This document shows, one piece after another, positions 1-7,424 of a DNA stretch of 35,932 bases. Below the pieces are notes generated by a model. It searched no databases, was not told the origin of the DNA, and was given only the letters and a program-made list of their open reading frames with translations. The stretch comes from Pseudomonadota bacterium (lineage in GTDB: Bacteria; Pseudomonadota; Gammaproteobacteria; Steroidobacterales; Steroidobacteraceae), in assembly GCA_016705325.1 (NCBI GenBank), contig JADIYJ010000004.1:1-35932 (forward strand), given 5' to 3'. Positions within the stretch are counted from its first letter, which is position 1; every line of letters begins with the position of its first letter. The position numbers and the translations under genes are program-made.

Positions 1-2
1 CA

Positions 3-110
3 CCGCACTCAATCGACGGCCTGCATCTCTGCGGTTCGGGACTGCATGGCGGTGGCGGCATCAGCGGCACGCCGGGCCGCAACGCGGCGCGTGTGCTGCT
101 GCAGCGTTAG
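3..110 (+). CDS. C-terminal end of a phytoene-dehydrogenase-like FAD oxidoreductase (partial)
   Basis: Only the last 35 codons are in the window; the gene enters from the left and stops at TAG 108-110. The peptide holds the typical C-terminal FAD-binding segment of the CrtI/amine-oxidase-like superfamily: DGLHLCGSGLHGGGG followed by ISGTPGRNAARVLL, matching the family pattern DGLYLCGSG(x)HPGGGV(x)GxPGRNAA. Family members oxidise carotenoids, sterols or amines, but the substrate cannot be told from this tail. It converges on the copper ATPase gene with only 21 bases between stop codons. The assignment rests on one conserved motif, which is a strong one. Confidence 0.7.
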   Translation, partial: PHSIDGLHLCGSGLHGGGGISGTPGRNAARVLLQR

Positions 111-131
111 CTTTCTGCGACCTGGCTGGCG

Positions 132-2324
132 CTACCCGTCGCGCAGCGAAGCGCCACGCAGCCGCAGTGCGTTGGCCACCACCGACACGGATGAAAAACT
201 CATCGCGAGCGCCGCCAGCATCGGGCTGAGCAGGAGGCCGAACACGGGATACAGCAGGCCCGCCGCCACTGGCACACCAGAGCGCGTTGTAGAGGAACGC
301 GAAACCCATGTTCTGGCGCATGTTGGCCACGGCAGCCTCTGAAACTTCCCGAGCACGCAGGATGCCGCGAGATCGCCCTTCACGAGCGTGACCTGAGCGC
401 TCGACATTGCGACGTCGGTGCCCGTGCCCATGGCGATGCCGACATCCGCTGCTGCCAGCGCAGGTGCGTCGTTGATGCCGTCACCAGCCATCGCGACGCG
501 TCGTCCAGTCGCCTGCAACTCGCTGACCAGCCGCGCCTTGTCCTGCGGGCGGACATCGCCGTGCACTTCGTCGATGGCGAGTTCGCGCGCCACCGCCCGG
601 GCGGTCGACAAGCCATCCCCGGTTGCCATCACCACGCGCACGCCCATGGCTTGCAATGACTGGATTGCCCGGTGACTCGTTTCCTTGATCGGGTCGGCCA
701 CCGCGATCGTGCCGATCGCGTGGCCATCGAGCGCAACGAACATCGCCGTGGCACCTGCATCGCGCAACCGTTCCGCCGCGTCGGCCAACGGGCCTGCATC
801 TGCACCGACCTCCAGCATGAGCGCCTTCGACCCGATCACGACAGCGCGACCTTCGACGTGGCCACGCACCCCGGAGCCCGGTCACCGAATCGAAATCGGT
901 TGCAGCCGACAGCCGCAGCTCGCGGCGCCGAGCTTCCGTGACGATGGCGTCGGCCAGCGGGTGCTCGCTGCCCTGGTCCAGGCTTGCGGAAAGACGCAGC
1001 ACTTCGTCGGATGTGTGCCCGTCGACGCCGATCGCTTCACGGAACACCGGTTTGCCTTGCGTCAACGTGCCGGTCTTGTCGACGATCAACGTGTCGATCG
1101 TGCGCAGTCGTTCGATCGCCTCGGCGTCGCGGAACAGGACACCGGCCTGTGCGGCGCGGCCGCTCGCGACCATGATCGACATCGGGGTGGCGAGGCCGAG
1201 CGCACAGGGACAGGCGATGATCAGCACGGCCACGGCATTGACCACGGCGAACGTCCACGTCGGCTCGGGGCCGAAGAGCCCCAGACGAAGAATGTGCCGG
1301 ACGGCGATGCCAAGCACCGCGAGCACGAACCAGAAGCTCACCTTGTCGGCGAGGCGCTGCATGGGTGCGCGTGAGCGCTGGGCCTGGGCGACGAGTTGCA
1401 CGATCTTGCAAGCACGGTGCCGGAGCCAACCTTCTCGGCACGCATGATGAACGCGCCAGTGCTGCTCGGTGGTCGCACCGACCACCCTTATCCCCCGGCC
1501 TTTTACGCGCAGGCGATCGCCCACGTGCACGTGCGCCAGCGGGATGTCGTCCTCGTTGCCCTCCGCGCTGACCCTGCGGTGCGGTCTTCGGCGCCAGGCC
1601 GAGCAGCGCCCTGAGTGCAGCCGAGGTATTCCGAACGCGCCGTCAGTTCCAGGATCTGGCCGAGCAGGGTCAGCGACACGATGATCGCGGCCGCTTCGAA
1701 ATACACGGCCACGCGCCCGTGCTCACGGAACGACTCCGGGAAGATGTCCGGCGCCGCGGTCGCGACGACGCTGTAGCCGAAAGCGGCGCCCACACCGGTG
1801 CCGATCAGCGTCCACATGTTCGGGCTGCGATTGGCGATGGACTGCGCCCACCGCTGGAAGAACGGCCAGGCGGCCCACAGGACGACGGGCGCCGTCAGCA
1901 CCAGTTCAAGCCAGGTTCGGGCAGTGGTCGAAATCCACGTCGTGCGATGGCCGAACATCGCCAGGACGAACACGAGGAGCGACAGTGGCAACGTCCACCA
2001 GAAGCGGTGGCGGAAATCCGTGAGTTCCGGGTTCTCTTCGTCGCCAAGGCTGGGCATCACGGGCTCGAGCGCCATGCCGCAAATCGGGCAGGTGCCCGGC
2101 ACGTCCCGCAGGATCTCCGGATGCATGGGGCACGTGTACTGTGCTCCCGGCTGGAGGCTCACGGGCTCTGCGGGCGAGGGCGCCAGGTACTTCGCCGGAT
2201 CGGTGACGAACTTCGTCCGGCAGCCCGCCGAGCAGAATCGAAACTCGCTCCCTGCATGTTCCGTCCGATGGGGCGAATCCGGTTTGACGGTCATACCGCA
2301 GACTGGATCGTGCGATGCGTTCAT
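132..2324 (-). pseudogene. copA: Copper-translocating P1B-type ATPase, frameshifted and lacking the actuator TGE loop
   Basis: Inner-membrane Cu(I) export ATPase by homology. From the ATG at 2322-2324 the order is: a YHS metal-binding domain (DPVCGM), a heavy-metal-binding motif (YTCPMHPEI, CPICGMALEP), membrane helices, CPCALGLATP, the phosphorylation site DKTGTLT, the HP motif (EHPLADAI) and the hinge GDGINDAPALAAADVGIAMG, ending at TAG 132-134. The frame breaks near 1600, at several places between 1410 and 1490, near 885, and near 340 and 280. Around 1500 the text runs from GDRLRV directly into KGxGDK, so about 30 residues that normally carry the PVDG and TGE(S/P) actuator motifs are absent. 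Its ATG overlaps the stop of the MerR gene. As written it cannot encode a working pump. Indel errors explain the frameshifts but not easily the missing loop. Confidence 0.85.
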
Positions 2325-2727
2325 GGTGCGTCCTCCGCGTTCAGTGCATTGAGGATCGGGCAGGACTCCGGCGCGACCGTGGCCCGGGCAAGCCTTCACC
2401 AGGGTGCGCAGACCTCGCGAATGCGTTCCAGTTCTTCGATGCGGCGATCGACGTCGGCGAGTTTGACTTCCAGCGGCCTGCTTGATCCTGGCGACGCTGC
2501 GCTCGTCGCTCAATGTCAGCAGTCCGCGGATGTCTGCGAGCGTGAACCCGAGCGCCTTGGCCCGGCGGATGAATCGCAGCCGCTTCCAGTTCGGCCTCGC
2601 CATAACGACGGTAGCCCGAGGCCAGGCGACCCGCAGGACTCAACAGGTCATTGCGCTCGTAGTAGCGCACGGTGTCGATGGCAACGCCGGCCCGCCTGGC
2701 GAGCTGGCCGATTCCAAGACTTGACAT
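2321..2727 (-). CDS. CueR-like MerR-family copper-responsive regulator (frameshifted in this sequence)
   Basis: Starts at ATG 2725-2727 after a good ribosome site (GGAGGTG). The N-terminus is a textbook MerR winged helix: IGQLARRAGVAIDTVRYYER, then SGYRRYGEAEL. The rest is spread over other frames: KRLRFIRRAKALGFTLADI, then LADVDRRIEELERIRE, then ACPGHGRA and SCPILNALNAEDAP to TGA 2321-2323. Breaks fall near 2600, 2465, 2400 and 2365. The restored CPGHGRAxSC pair near the C-terminus resembles the metal-binding loop of Cu(I)-sensing CueR/HmrR proteins. The stop overlaps the copA ATG (ATGA), so the two genes form one copper-resistance operon preceded by a MerR-type operator. Four small indels in about 400 bases look like sequence error. 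Confidence 0.82.
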
Positions 2728-2750
2728 GACTCACCTCCAGCTGCGGCAAG

Positions 2751-2781
2751 TCCCAAAGTCTGGACCAGGGTCCAGAGTCAA
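2751..2781 (-). promoter_or_regulatory. MerR-type promoter/operator of the merR-copA operon
   Basis: On the minus strand a -35 box TTGACT (2781-2776) is separated by 19 bases from a weak -10-like TTGGGA (2756-2751). The overlong 19-base spacer is the hallmark of promoters that MerR-family activators untwist. Between the boxes lies an 18-base dyad, TCTGGACC-AG-GGTCCAGA on the plus strand (2759-2776), with perfect 8-base arms. The ribosome site and start codon of the regulator lie 24 bases further downstream, so the regulator probably controls its own operon. Confidence 0.62.
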
Positions 2782-2791
2782 GTCCGGGAGA

Positions 2792-3196
2792 CTATGCGTC
2801 GTACACCGCCCGCAGTCGTTGGTGAAAATGCCACACGCCCGCCTCGCACTTCGGGCACAACCTGCCCGCCCGGTACTGCCCTGACGCGAGACCCACCTGG
2901 ACCCGCTCACAGATGTCCACGCCCTCTTCCTGGATGTTGTTGGTGAACTCCCGGTCGTTGTCGACGTACACCTTCCAGTTGCATTCGACGTCCCACGAGT
3001 CGCGCCGCACGAACTGCATCACCCCGAGCTCGACCGGCGCGATGCGCTCGGTGATGCCCGCATAGACGCGCTCGAAGTCCGGCACGTCGTCCTCGAGCGC
3101 GACGAAGACGAGGCCCTTGCCGCTGCAGAGCACCAGCGGTCCCGCAGCGTTCGCCAGCACGAACGTCGCTTCGCCGAAGTGGCAGGCCGGGGCGAG
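2792..3196 (-). pseudogene. Remnant of a Rieske-type aromatic-ring-hydroxylating oxygenase alpha subunit
   Basis: The reading frame continues directly after the stop codon of the S9 peptidase gene (TAG 3197-3199) and has no convincing start. It matches pieces of a Rieske oxygenase large subunit: a post-Rieske segment (GKGLVFVALEDDVPDFERVY), the start of the catalytic domain (WDVECNWKVYVDN) and the C-terminal tail (EGVDICERVQVGL then EAGVWHFHQRL). The Rieske cluster (CxH...CxxH) is missing from the N-terminus. Between VYVDN and DREFTNNIQEE (about 2960) the whole non-haem-iron core with its His/His/Asp ligands is missing, roughly 150 residues. The joins keep frame. It is non-functional as written and is either a decayed gene or a collapsed assembly. 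Confidence 0.72.
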
Positions 3197-5224
3197 CTAT
3201 TGCGGCGAGGCGGGATTCGCCAGCAGGTACTTCTCATTCCAGCCGAGCAGGGTCTGCAGCCGATGCTGCAGGTAACTCGGCACTTTCAGGGCGTGATTCT
3301 CGCCTGGATACACCACCAGCTGCGACGGCACGCCAAGCGAGCGCAAGGCCTGGTACATCTGCTCCGAACCGTTGCACGGCACGTTGAAGTCCTGCTCGGC
3401 GCAGTAGAACAGCGTCGGCGTCCTGATCCTCTCGGCATGCAGGAACGGGTAGCTCACGCGATCCCACACCTCGCGCTGGGTCCAGGGCGTGCCGAGCTCC
3501 AACTCATATTCCCGCGAGTACATGTCGTGGCCGTAGAGCGCAGCCCAGTTCGAGGCGCCCGCCCCGCTCACTGCCGCCTTGAAGCGCGCGTCGCTCGCGA
3601 TCACGTAGTTGGTGAGGATGCCGCCATAGCTGCGTCCGCCGACGCCAAGTCGATCCGGATCCGCGATGCCTGCCGCCACGACGTGATCGACCGCGGCCAG
3701 CACGTCCTGCACGTCCTTGTTGCCCCAGTCGGCGTAAATCGCCTTCGCGAACTCAAAGCCGCGGCCGGAACTGCCGCGCGGATTCGCCGCGACGACCACG
3801 AACCCCCTCGCGGCGTAGGCCTGCCAGTCCGCCATGAACTCGTGGCTGAACTGGTACACGGGCCCGCCGTGGATGCGCAGGATCGTGGGATAACGACGAC
3901 CCGGCACGTAGTCCGGCGGCTTCACGACGAACCCGTCGATCGTCGTGCCGTCCGCGCTCCTGAAGCGGATGTCGTCGAATCGCACCAGCTTTTTCCGGGC
4001 GAGCCATTCATTGTGCAAGCCGAGCGGTCGCAGCCCGCCGTTCTCCAGCGCCGCAAGTTCGTAAGGCGTGACGTCATCGCCGCCCAGCACGACGATGCGC
4101 CCCTGCTTTGACACAGCGAATCCCGCGTCATAACGCGGCCCGGTCGTGAGCGGCGTGACCTTGCCGGAGGCGACGTCGATGCGCGACAGGTTGATGACGC
4201 GGCTCTGCTCGACCAGCGCGAACACACTCCTGCCATCGGGACTCCAGCGCGGCTGCGTGAACCAGCGATCGATCGGAGCCGGCAGGCGTGTACGGCCCGT
4301 CGCGACGTCCACGATCGCGAGCTGGTGCGGGGCGTAGTAGATCCACTTGTCCTCGCCGCCCTGCACGAACGCAATCTGCCGGCCGTCCGGCGACCAGCTG
4401 ATGGGCGACTCGAGGTCGGGATCGTTGTCGGCGCCGTCAAACGTCGTGAGCCTGCGCTCGGTGGCGCCCGCGCGCGGTTCGACCAGGTAGATATCGAAAT
4501 TGGAGTGACGGTCGGGCTCGCCGCCGCGACGGGTGACGTACCCGATCTTCCTCCCGTCCGGCGACCAGGCAGGCAGTGCCTCGTCGTGATCGCCGGAAGT
4601 GATCTGCGTGGACTCGCTGCGGGCGATATCGTGGACGTACAGGTGCGAGCGGCGCGCATCGAGGTAGCCGTCGACGTCCTTCTTGAACTGCCAGCGTTCG
4701 GTCACGATCGGCGGCGGGTTCTTCGGTTTCGGCGCGCCGGTCGGGCGCGCCGGGTCGGACGCGATCACCGCCAACCGCTGGCTGTCCGGCGACCATTGGA
4801 AGGCGCCAACACCACCCGGCAGGTTCGTCAGCGCACGGGCTTCGCCACCCCCGGCCGGCATGGCCCAAACCTGTGCTTGCGCATCCTCGTCGCCACGGTC
4901 CGCGAGGAAGGCGAGCCAGCGCCCATCCGGCGACCAGGCCGGCGCCCACTCGTCGTGCGTTGGCGTGCTGGTGACCTGCGTGCGGTCGCGCCCGTCGTAA
5001 CCGACGCGCCAGAGATCGGACTGCTGCTTGTCCTCGGCGGTGTTTGTCACGGTGACCGTGTAGACGATGGACCCGCCGTCCGGTGCAAACGCGGGTTCGC
5101 CGACCGCAACCAGTCGCGCCAGGTCGGCGGGCCCGAATCGGTCAACCGGAAGATCGGCAGCCAGCGAGGGGGCCGCCGACAACAGCAGCAGGGAGCCGAC
5201 GAATCCGCTGAACGAAGTGCGCAT
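3197..5224 (-). CDS. S9-family prolyl oligopeptidase-like peptidase (dipeptidyl/acylaminoacyl peptidase), secreted
   Basis: 675-residue serine peptidase of the S9 (prolyl oligopeptidase) family. Residues 1-22 form a signal peptide ending LLLSAAPSLAA, so the enzyme is probably periplasmic. Residues of about 40-390 are TolB/PD40-like beta-propeller blades with repeated WSPDGR motifs (for example AWSPDGRWLAF). The C-terminal third is an alpha/beta hydrolase with an intact triad: Ser532 in GGRSYGG, Asp612 in EQDFNVP and His644 in GENHALK; an HGGPVYQF oxyanion segment precedes it. Length and architecture are normal for the family. The esterase gene diverges from it with a 98-base gap. It likely trims peptides imported for nutrition, and fits with the nearby OPT transporter only by inference. 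Confidence 0.9.
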   Translation of the reverse strand: MRTSFSGFVGSLLLLSAAPSLAADLPVDRFGPADLARLVAVGEPAFAPDGGSIVYTVTVTNTAEDKQQSDLWRVGYDGRDRTQVTSTPTHDEWAPAWSPDGRWLAFLADRGDEDAQAQVWAMPAGGGEARALTNLPGGVGAFQWSPDSQRLAVIASDPARPTGAPKPKNPPPIVTERWQFKKDVDGYLDARRSHLYVHDIARSESTQITSGDHDEALPAWSPDGRKIGYVTRRGGEPDRHSNFDIYLVEPRAGATERRLTTFDGADNDPDLESPISWSPDGRQIAFVQGGEDKWIYYAPHQLAIVDVATGRTRLPAPIDRWFTQPRWSPDGRSVFALVEQSRVINLSRIDVASGKVTPLTTGPRYDAGFAVSKQGRIVVLGGDDVTPYELAALENGGLRPLGLHNEWLARKKLVRFDDIRFRSADGTTIDGFVVKPPDYVPGRRYPTILRIHGGPVYQFSHEFMADWQAYAARGFVVVAANPRGSSGRGFEFAKAIYADWGNKDVQDVLAAVDHVVAAGIADPDRLGVGGRSYGGILTNYVIASDARFKAAVSGAGASNWAALYGHDMYSREYELELGTPWTQREVWDRVSYPFLHAERIRTPTLFYCAEQDFNVPCNGSEQMYQALRSLGVPSQLVVYPGENHALKVPSYLQHRLQTLLGWNEKYLLANPASPQ

Positions 5225-5322
5225 GGAGTCTCACCTGGATCGCGCGGCCACGGACGCCGTCGCAGGATCCTAGCGAATACGCGAAACTGCTGCCCCTACT
5301 TCGCCTCGCGCAGGAGATCGGC

Positions 5323-6441
5323 ATGGCCAGGAAACGTCCGTCGCGGACCGACGGCACCGTCGTGGTGCTGGAGCACCGCTCAAAGATCCTGGCCGACAAT
5401 CCGCTCGGCGATCCCGCCGAGCGCAAACTGGGCGTGTGGCTGCCGCACGAATACGACCGCGATGCCACGCACGGTCGCGGCCGGCGATTCCCGGTGCTCT
5501 ACGACCTCGTCGGGTTCACGGGCACCGGCATTGCGCACCTCAACTGGAAACCGTTCAGCGAGAACGTGGCCGAACGCGCGGCGCGGCTCGTGCACGACAA
5601 GCGCATGGGCCCGGCCATCATCGTGTTTCCGGACTGCTTCACGTCGCTCGGCGGCAACCAGTACGTGAACTCGTCGGCCATCGGCAACTACGCGGACTTC
5701 CTGCTCGAGGAAGTCATCCCGCTGGTCGACAGGGAATTCCGCACGCTCGCCTCGCGTGATCACCGTGGCTGCTTTGGCAAGTCGTCCGGCGGCTACGGCG
5801 CGATGATCCACGGCATGAAGTACGCGTCGCACTGGGGCGCGATCGCCAACCATTCGGGCGATGCCTACTTCGATTTCATCTACCGCGCCGACTGGCCCAA
5901 CACGCTGAACGAGCTCGGCCGGTTCCGCCGCCCGCCGCGCAAGGACGGGCGCTATGCGAACCGCGCCGGTTCGGTCGAAGACCGCAGGATGACGCAGGGG
6001 CTGGACGACGGGCGGGTGCGCCGGTTCCTCGACGCGATGTGGAAAAGGCACAAGCTGACCACGGGTGAAGGCCACGCCCTGATGAACGTCTGCATGGCCG
6101 CGACCTACGACCCGGATCCCGGCGTCCCGAACGGCTTCCGACTGCCTTTCCACATGGAAACGGGTGAATTGCTGCCGCAACGCTGGCAGCGCTGGCTGCA
6201 GCACGATCCGGTCCGGCTCGTCGGCAAGTACGCCGCTAACCTGCGGCGGCTGCGGGGAATCTACGTCGACTGCGGCTGGCGCGACCAATACCACATCCAT
6301 TACGGCTCCCGGCAATTGTCACGAGCCCTTGAAAAGGCGCGCGTCGCGCACCACTACGAGGAGTTCGACGACACCCACTCGGACATCGACTACCGCATGG
6401 ACGTGAGCCTGCCCTTCCTCTACCGCGCCCTGCGGCCCTGA
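5323..6441 (+). CDS. Esterase-D/PF00756-type alpha/beta hydrolase
   Basis: 372-residue cytoplasmic alpha/beta hydrolase; no signal peptide is visible. The start is ATG 5323 with GGAG 9 bases upstream. The nucleophile elbow is GKSSGGYGAM with Ser154 in a GxSxG setting. A later Asp (VDCGWRDQYHIHYG) and His (DDTHSDIDYR) supply candidates for the rest of the triad. The N-terminal RKLGVWLPHEYD and VLYDLVGFTGTG resemble the entry strands of esterase-D/Fes-like enzymes, a group that includes S-formylglutathione hydrolases and siderophore esterases. The substrate cannot be assigned. The rhomboid gene follows after 18 bases, so the two may be cotranscribed. Confidence 0.82.
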   Translation: MARKRPSRTDGTVVVLEHRSKILADNPLGDPAERKLGVWLPHEYDRDATHGRGRRFPVLYDLVGFTGTGIAHLNWKPFSENVAERAARLVHDKRMGPAIIVFPDCFTSLGGNQYVNSSAIGNYADFLLEEVIPLVDREFRTLASRDHRGCFGKSSGGYGAMIHGMKYASHWGAIANHSGDAYFDFIYRADWPNTLNELGRFRRPPRKDGRYANRAGSVEDRRMTQGLDDGRVRRFLDAMWKRHKLTTGEGHALMNVCMAATYDPDPGVPNGFRLPFHMETGELLPQRWQRWLQHDPVRLVGKYAANLRRLRGIYVDCGWRDQYHIHYGSRQLSRALEKARVAHHYEEFDDTHSDIDYRMDVSLPFLYRALRP

Positions 6442-6459
6442 ACGCAGCCAGTCCCGGCC

Positions 6460-7371
6460 GTGAGCAGCCCACCGCCGTCCATACCGCGGTCCGAACTGCC
6501 GGTAGAGGTCTATCGCTCGCACTGGCGGCCGGCGTGCGAAGAACGCGCCTTCATGCTGCATGCGGTCGGCCTCGAGTCGCAGGTGGTGGCCAACGGCGAA
6601 CTCTGGAGTCTCGTCGTGCTGTCGCCCACCGCGGCTGCGGCAATCGGCCACCTGCGCGGTTACGAGCGCGAGAATCCGCCGAAGCGACGCATGCTTGCGC
6701 GACCCGAGCAGATGCATCGCCACGCCTGGCTTGGACCGGCCGCGTACGTGTCGGTATTGCTGCTGGTCGCGTGGCTCGCCGGTCACCGGGCATTCGCGAC
6801 GAACTGGCTGGCTGCGGGCGTGCTCGACACGGCCGTCGTGCGGAGTGGTGAATACTGGCGGGCGGTGACGGCGTTGACGCTGCACTTCGACGTCGCGCAT
6901 CTCCTCGGCAACATGGGATTTGGCGCGTTCTTCGGCTGGCTCGCTTCGCAACTGCTCGGCCCCGGCGTGGCCTTCGGCGGCGCTGTCGCTGCGGCTACCC
7001 TCGCCAATGCCCTCAACGTTGCTGTGCAACCGGTCAGTCACGTATCTGCCGGCGCTTCGACCATGGTGTTCTCACTGCTCGGCCTGCTGGCCGCGTACGC
7101 GTGGCGACGCCGCGAGAGTTCGGGCGAACGCTGGGCCTATCGCTGGTCTCCGTTGATCGCCGGGGTGTTCCTGCTGGGCTTTACCGGCGTCGGCGGTGAA
7201 AACACGGACGTGCTGGCGCACCTGACTGGCTTCATCACGGGCGCGGTCACGGGCTGGTGGCTCGGTCGCCTGTCGCAGATTCCCAGGCCACGTGTGCAGT
7301 GGCTGGCCGGGCTTGGCGCACTGGCCAGCATTGCCGGCGCATGGTGGGCCGCCTTGCTGCCGGGCGCATAG
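6460..7371 (+). CDS. Rhomboid-family intramembrane serine protease with N-terminal DUF2007-like domain
   Basis: 303 residues from a GTG start. Residues of about 13-72 (VEVYRSHWRPACEERAFMLH, then VVANGELWSLVV) resemble the small DUF2007 'putative signal transducing' fold often fused to rhomboids. Residues of about 90-300 are hydrophobic helices of the rhomboid core. Catalytic elements are visible: His147 and Asn151 in AHLLGNMGFG (oxyanion site), Ser200 in SAGASTMVFSLLG and His254 in LAHLTGFITG. It would cleave single-pass membrane proteins within the bilayer; its substrate is unknown. The OPT transporter follows after 53 bases on the same strand. Confidence 0.87.
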   Translation: MSSPPPSIPRSELPVEVYRSHWRPACEERAFMLHAVGLESQVVANGELWSLVVLSPTAAAAIGHLRGYERENPPKRRMLARPEQMHRHAWLGPAAYVSVLLLVAWLAGHRAFATNWLAAGVLDTAVVRSGEYWRAVTALTLHFDVAHLLGNMGFGAFFGWLASQLLGPGVAFGGAVAAATLANALNVAVQPVSHVSAGASTMVFSLLGLLAAYAWRRRESSGERWAYRWSPLIAGVFLLGFTGVGGENTDVLAHLTGFITGAVTGWWLGRLSQIPRPRVQWLAGLGALASIAGAWWAALLPGA

Positions 7372-7424
7372 ACGCCGGGGTCAGGTATGCTCCGCGGCCA
7401 CCTGGCGACCGCGGCAAACCGACG

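Noticed and set aside
4325..5668. A 447-residue plus-strand frame opposite the S9 peptidase and running into the esterase
   Set aside because: It crosses two unrelated genes and has Arg/Ala/Gly-rich low-information sequence.
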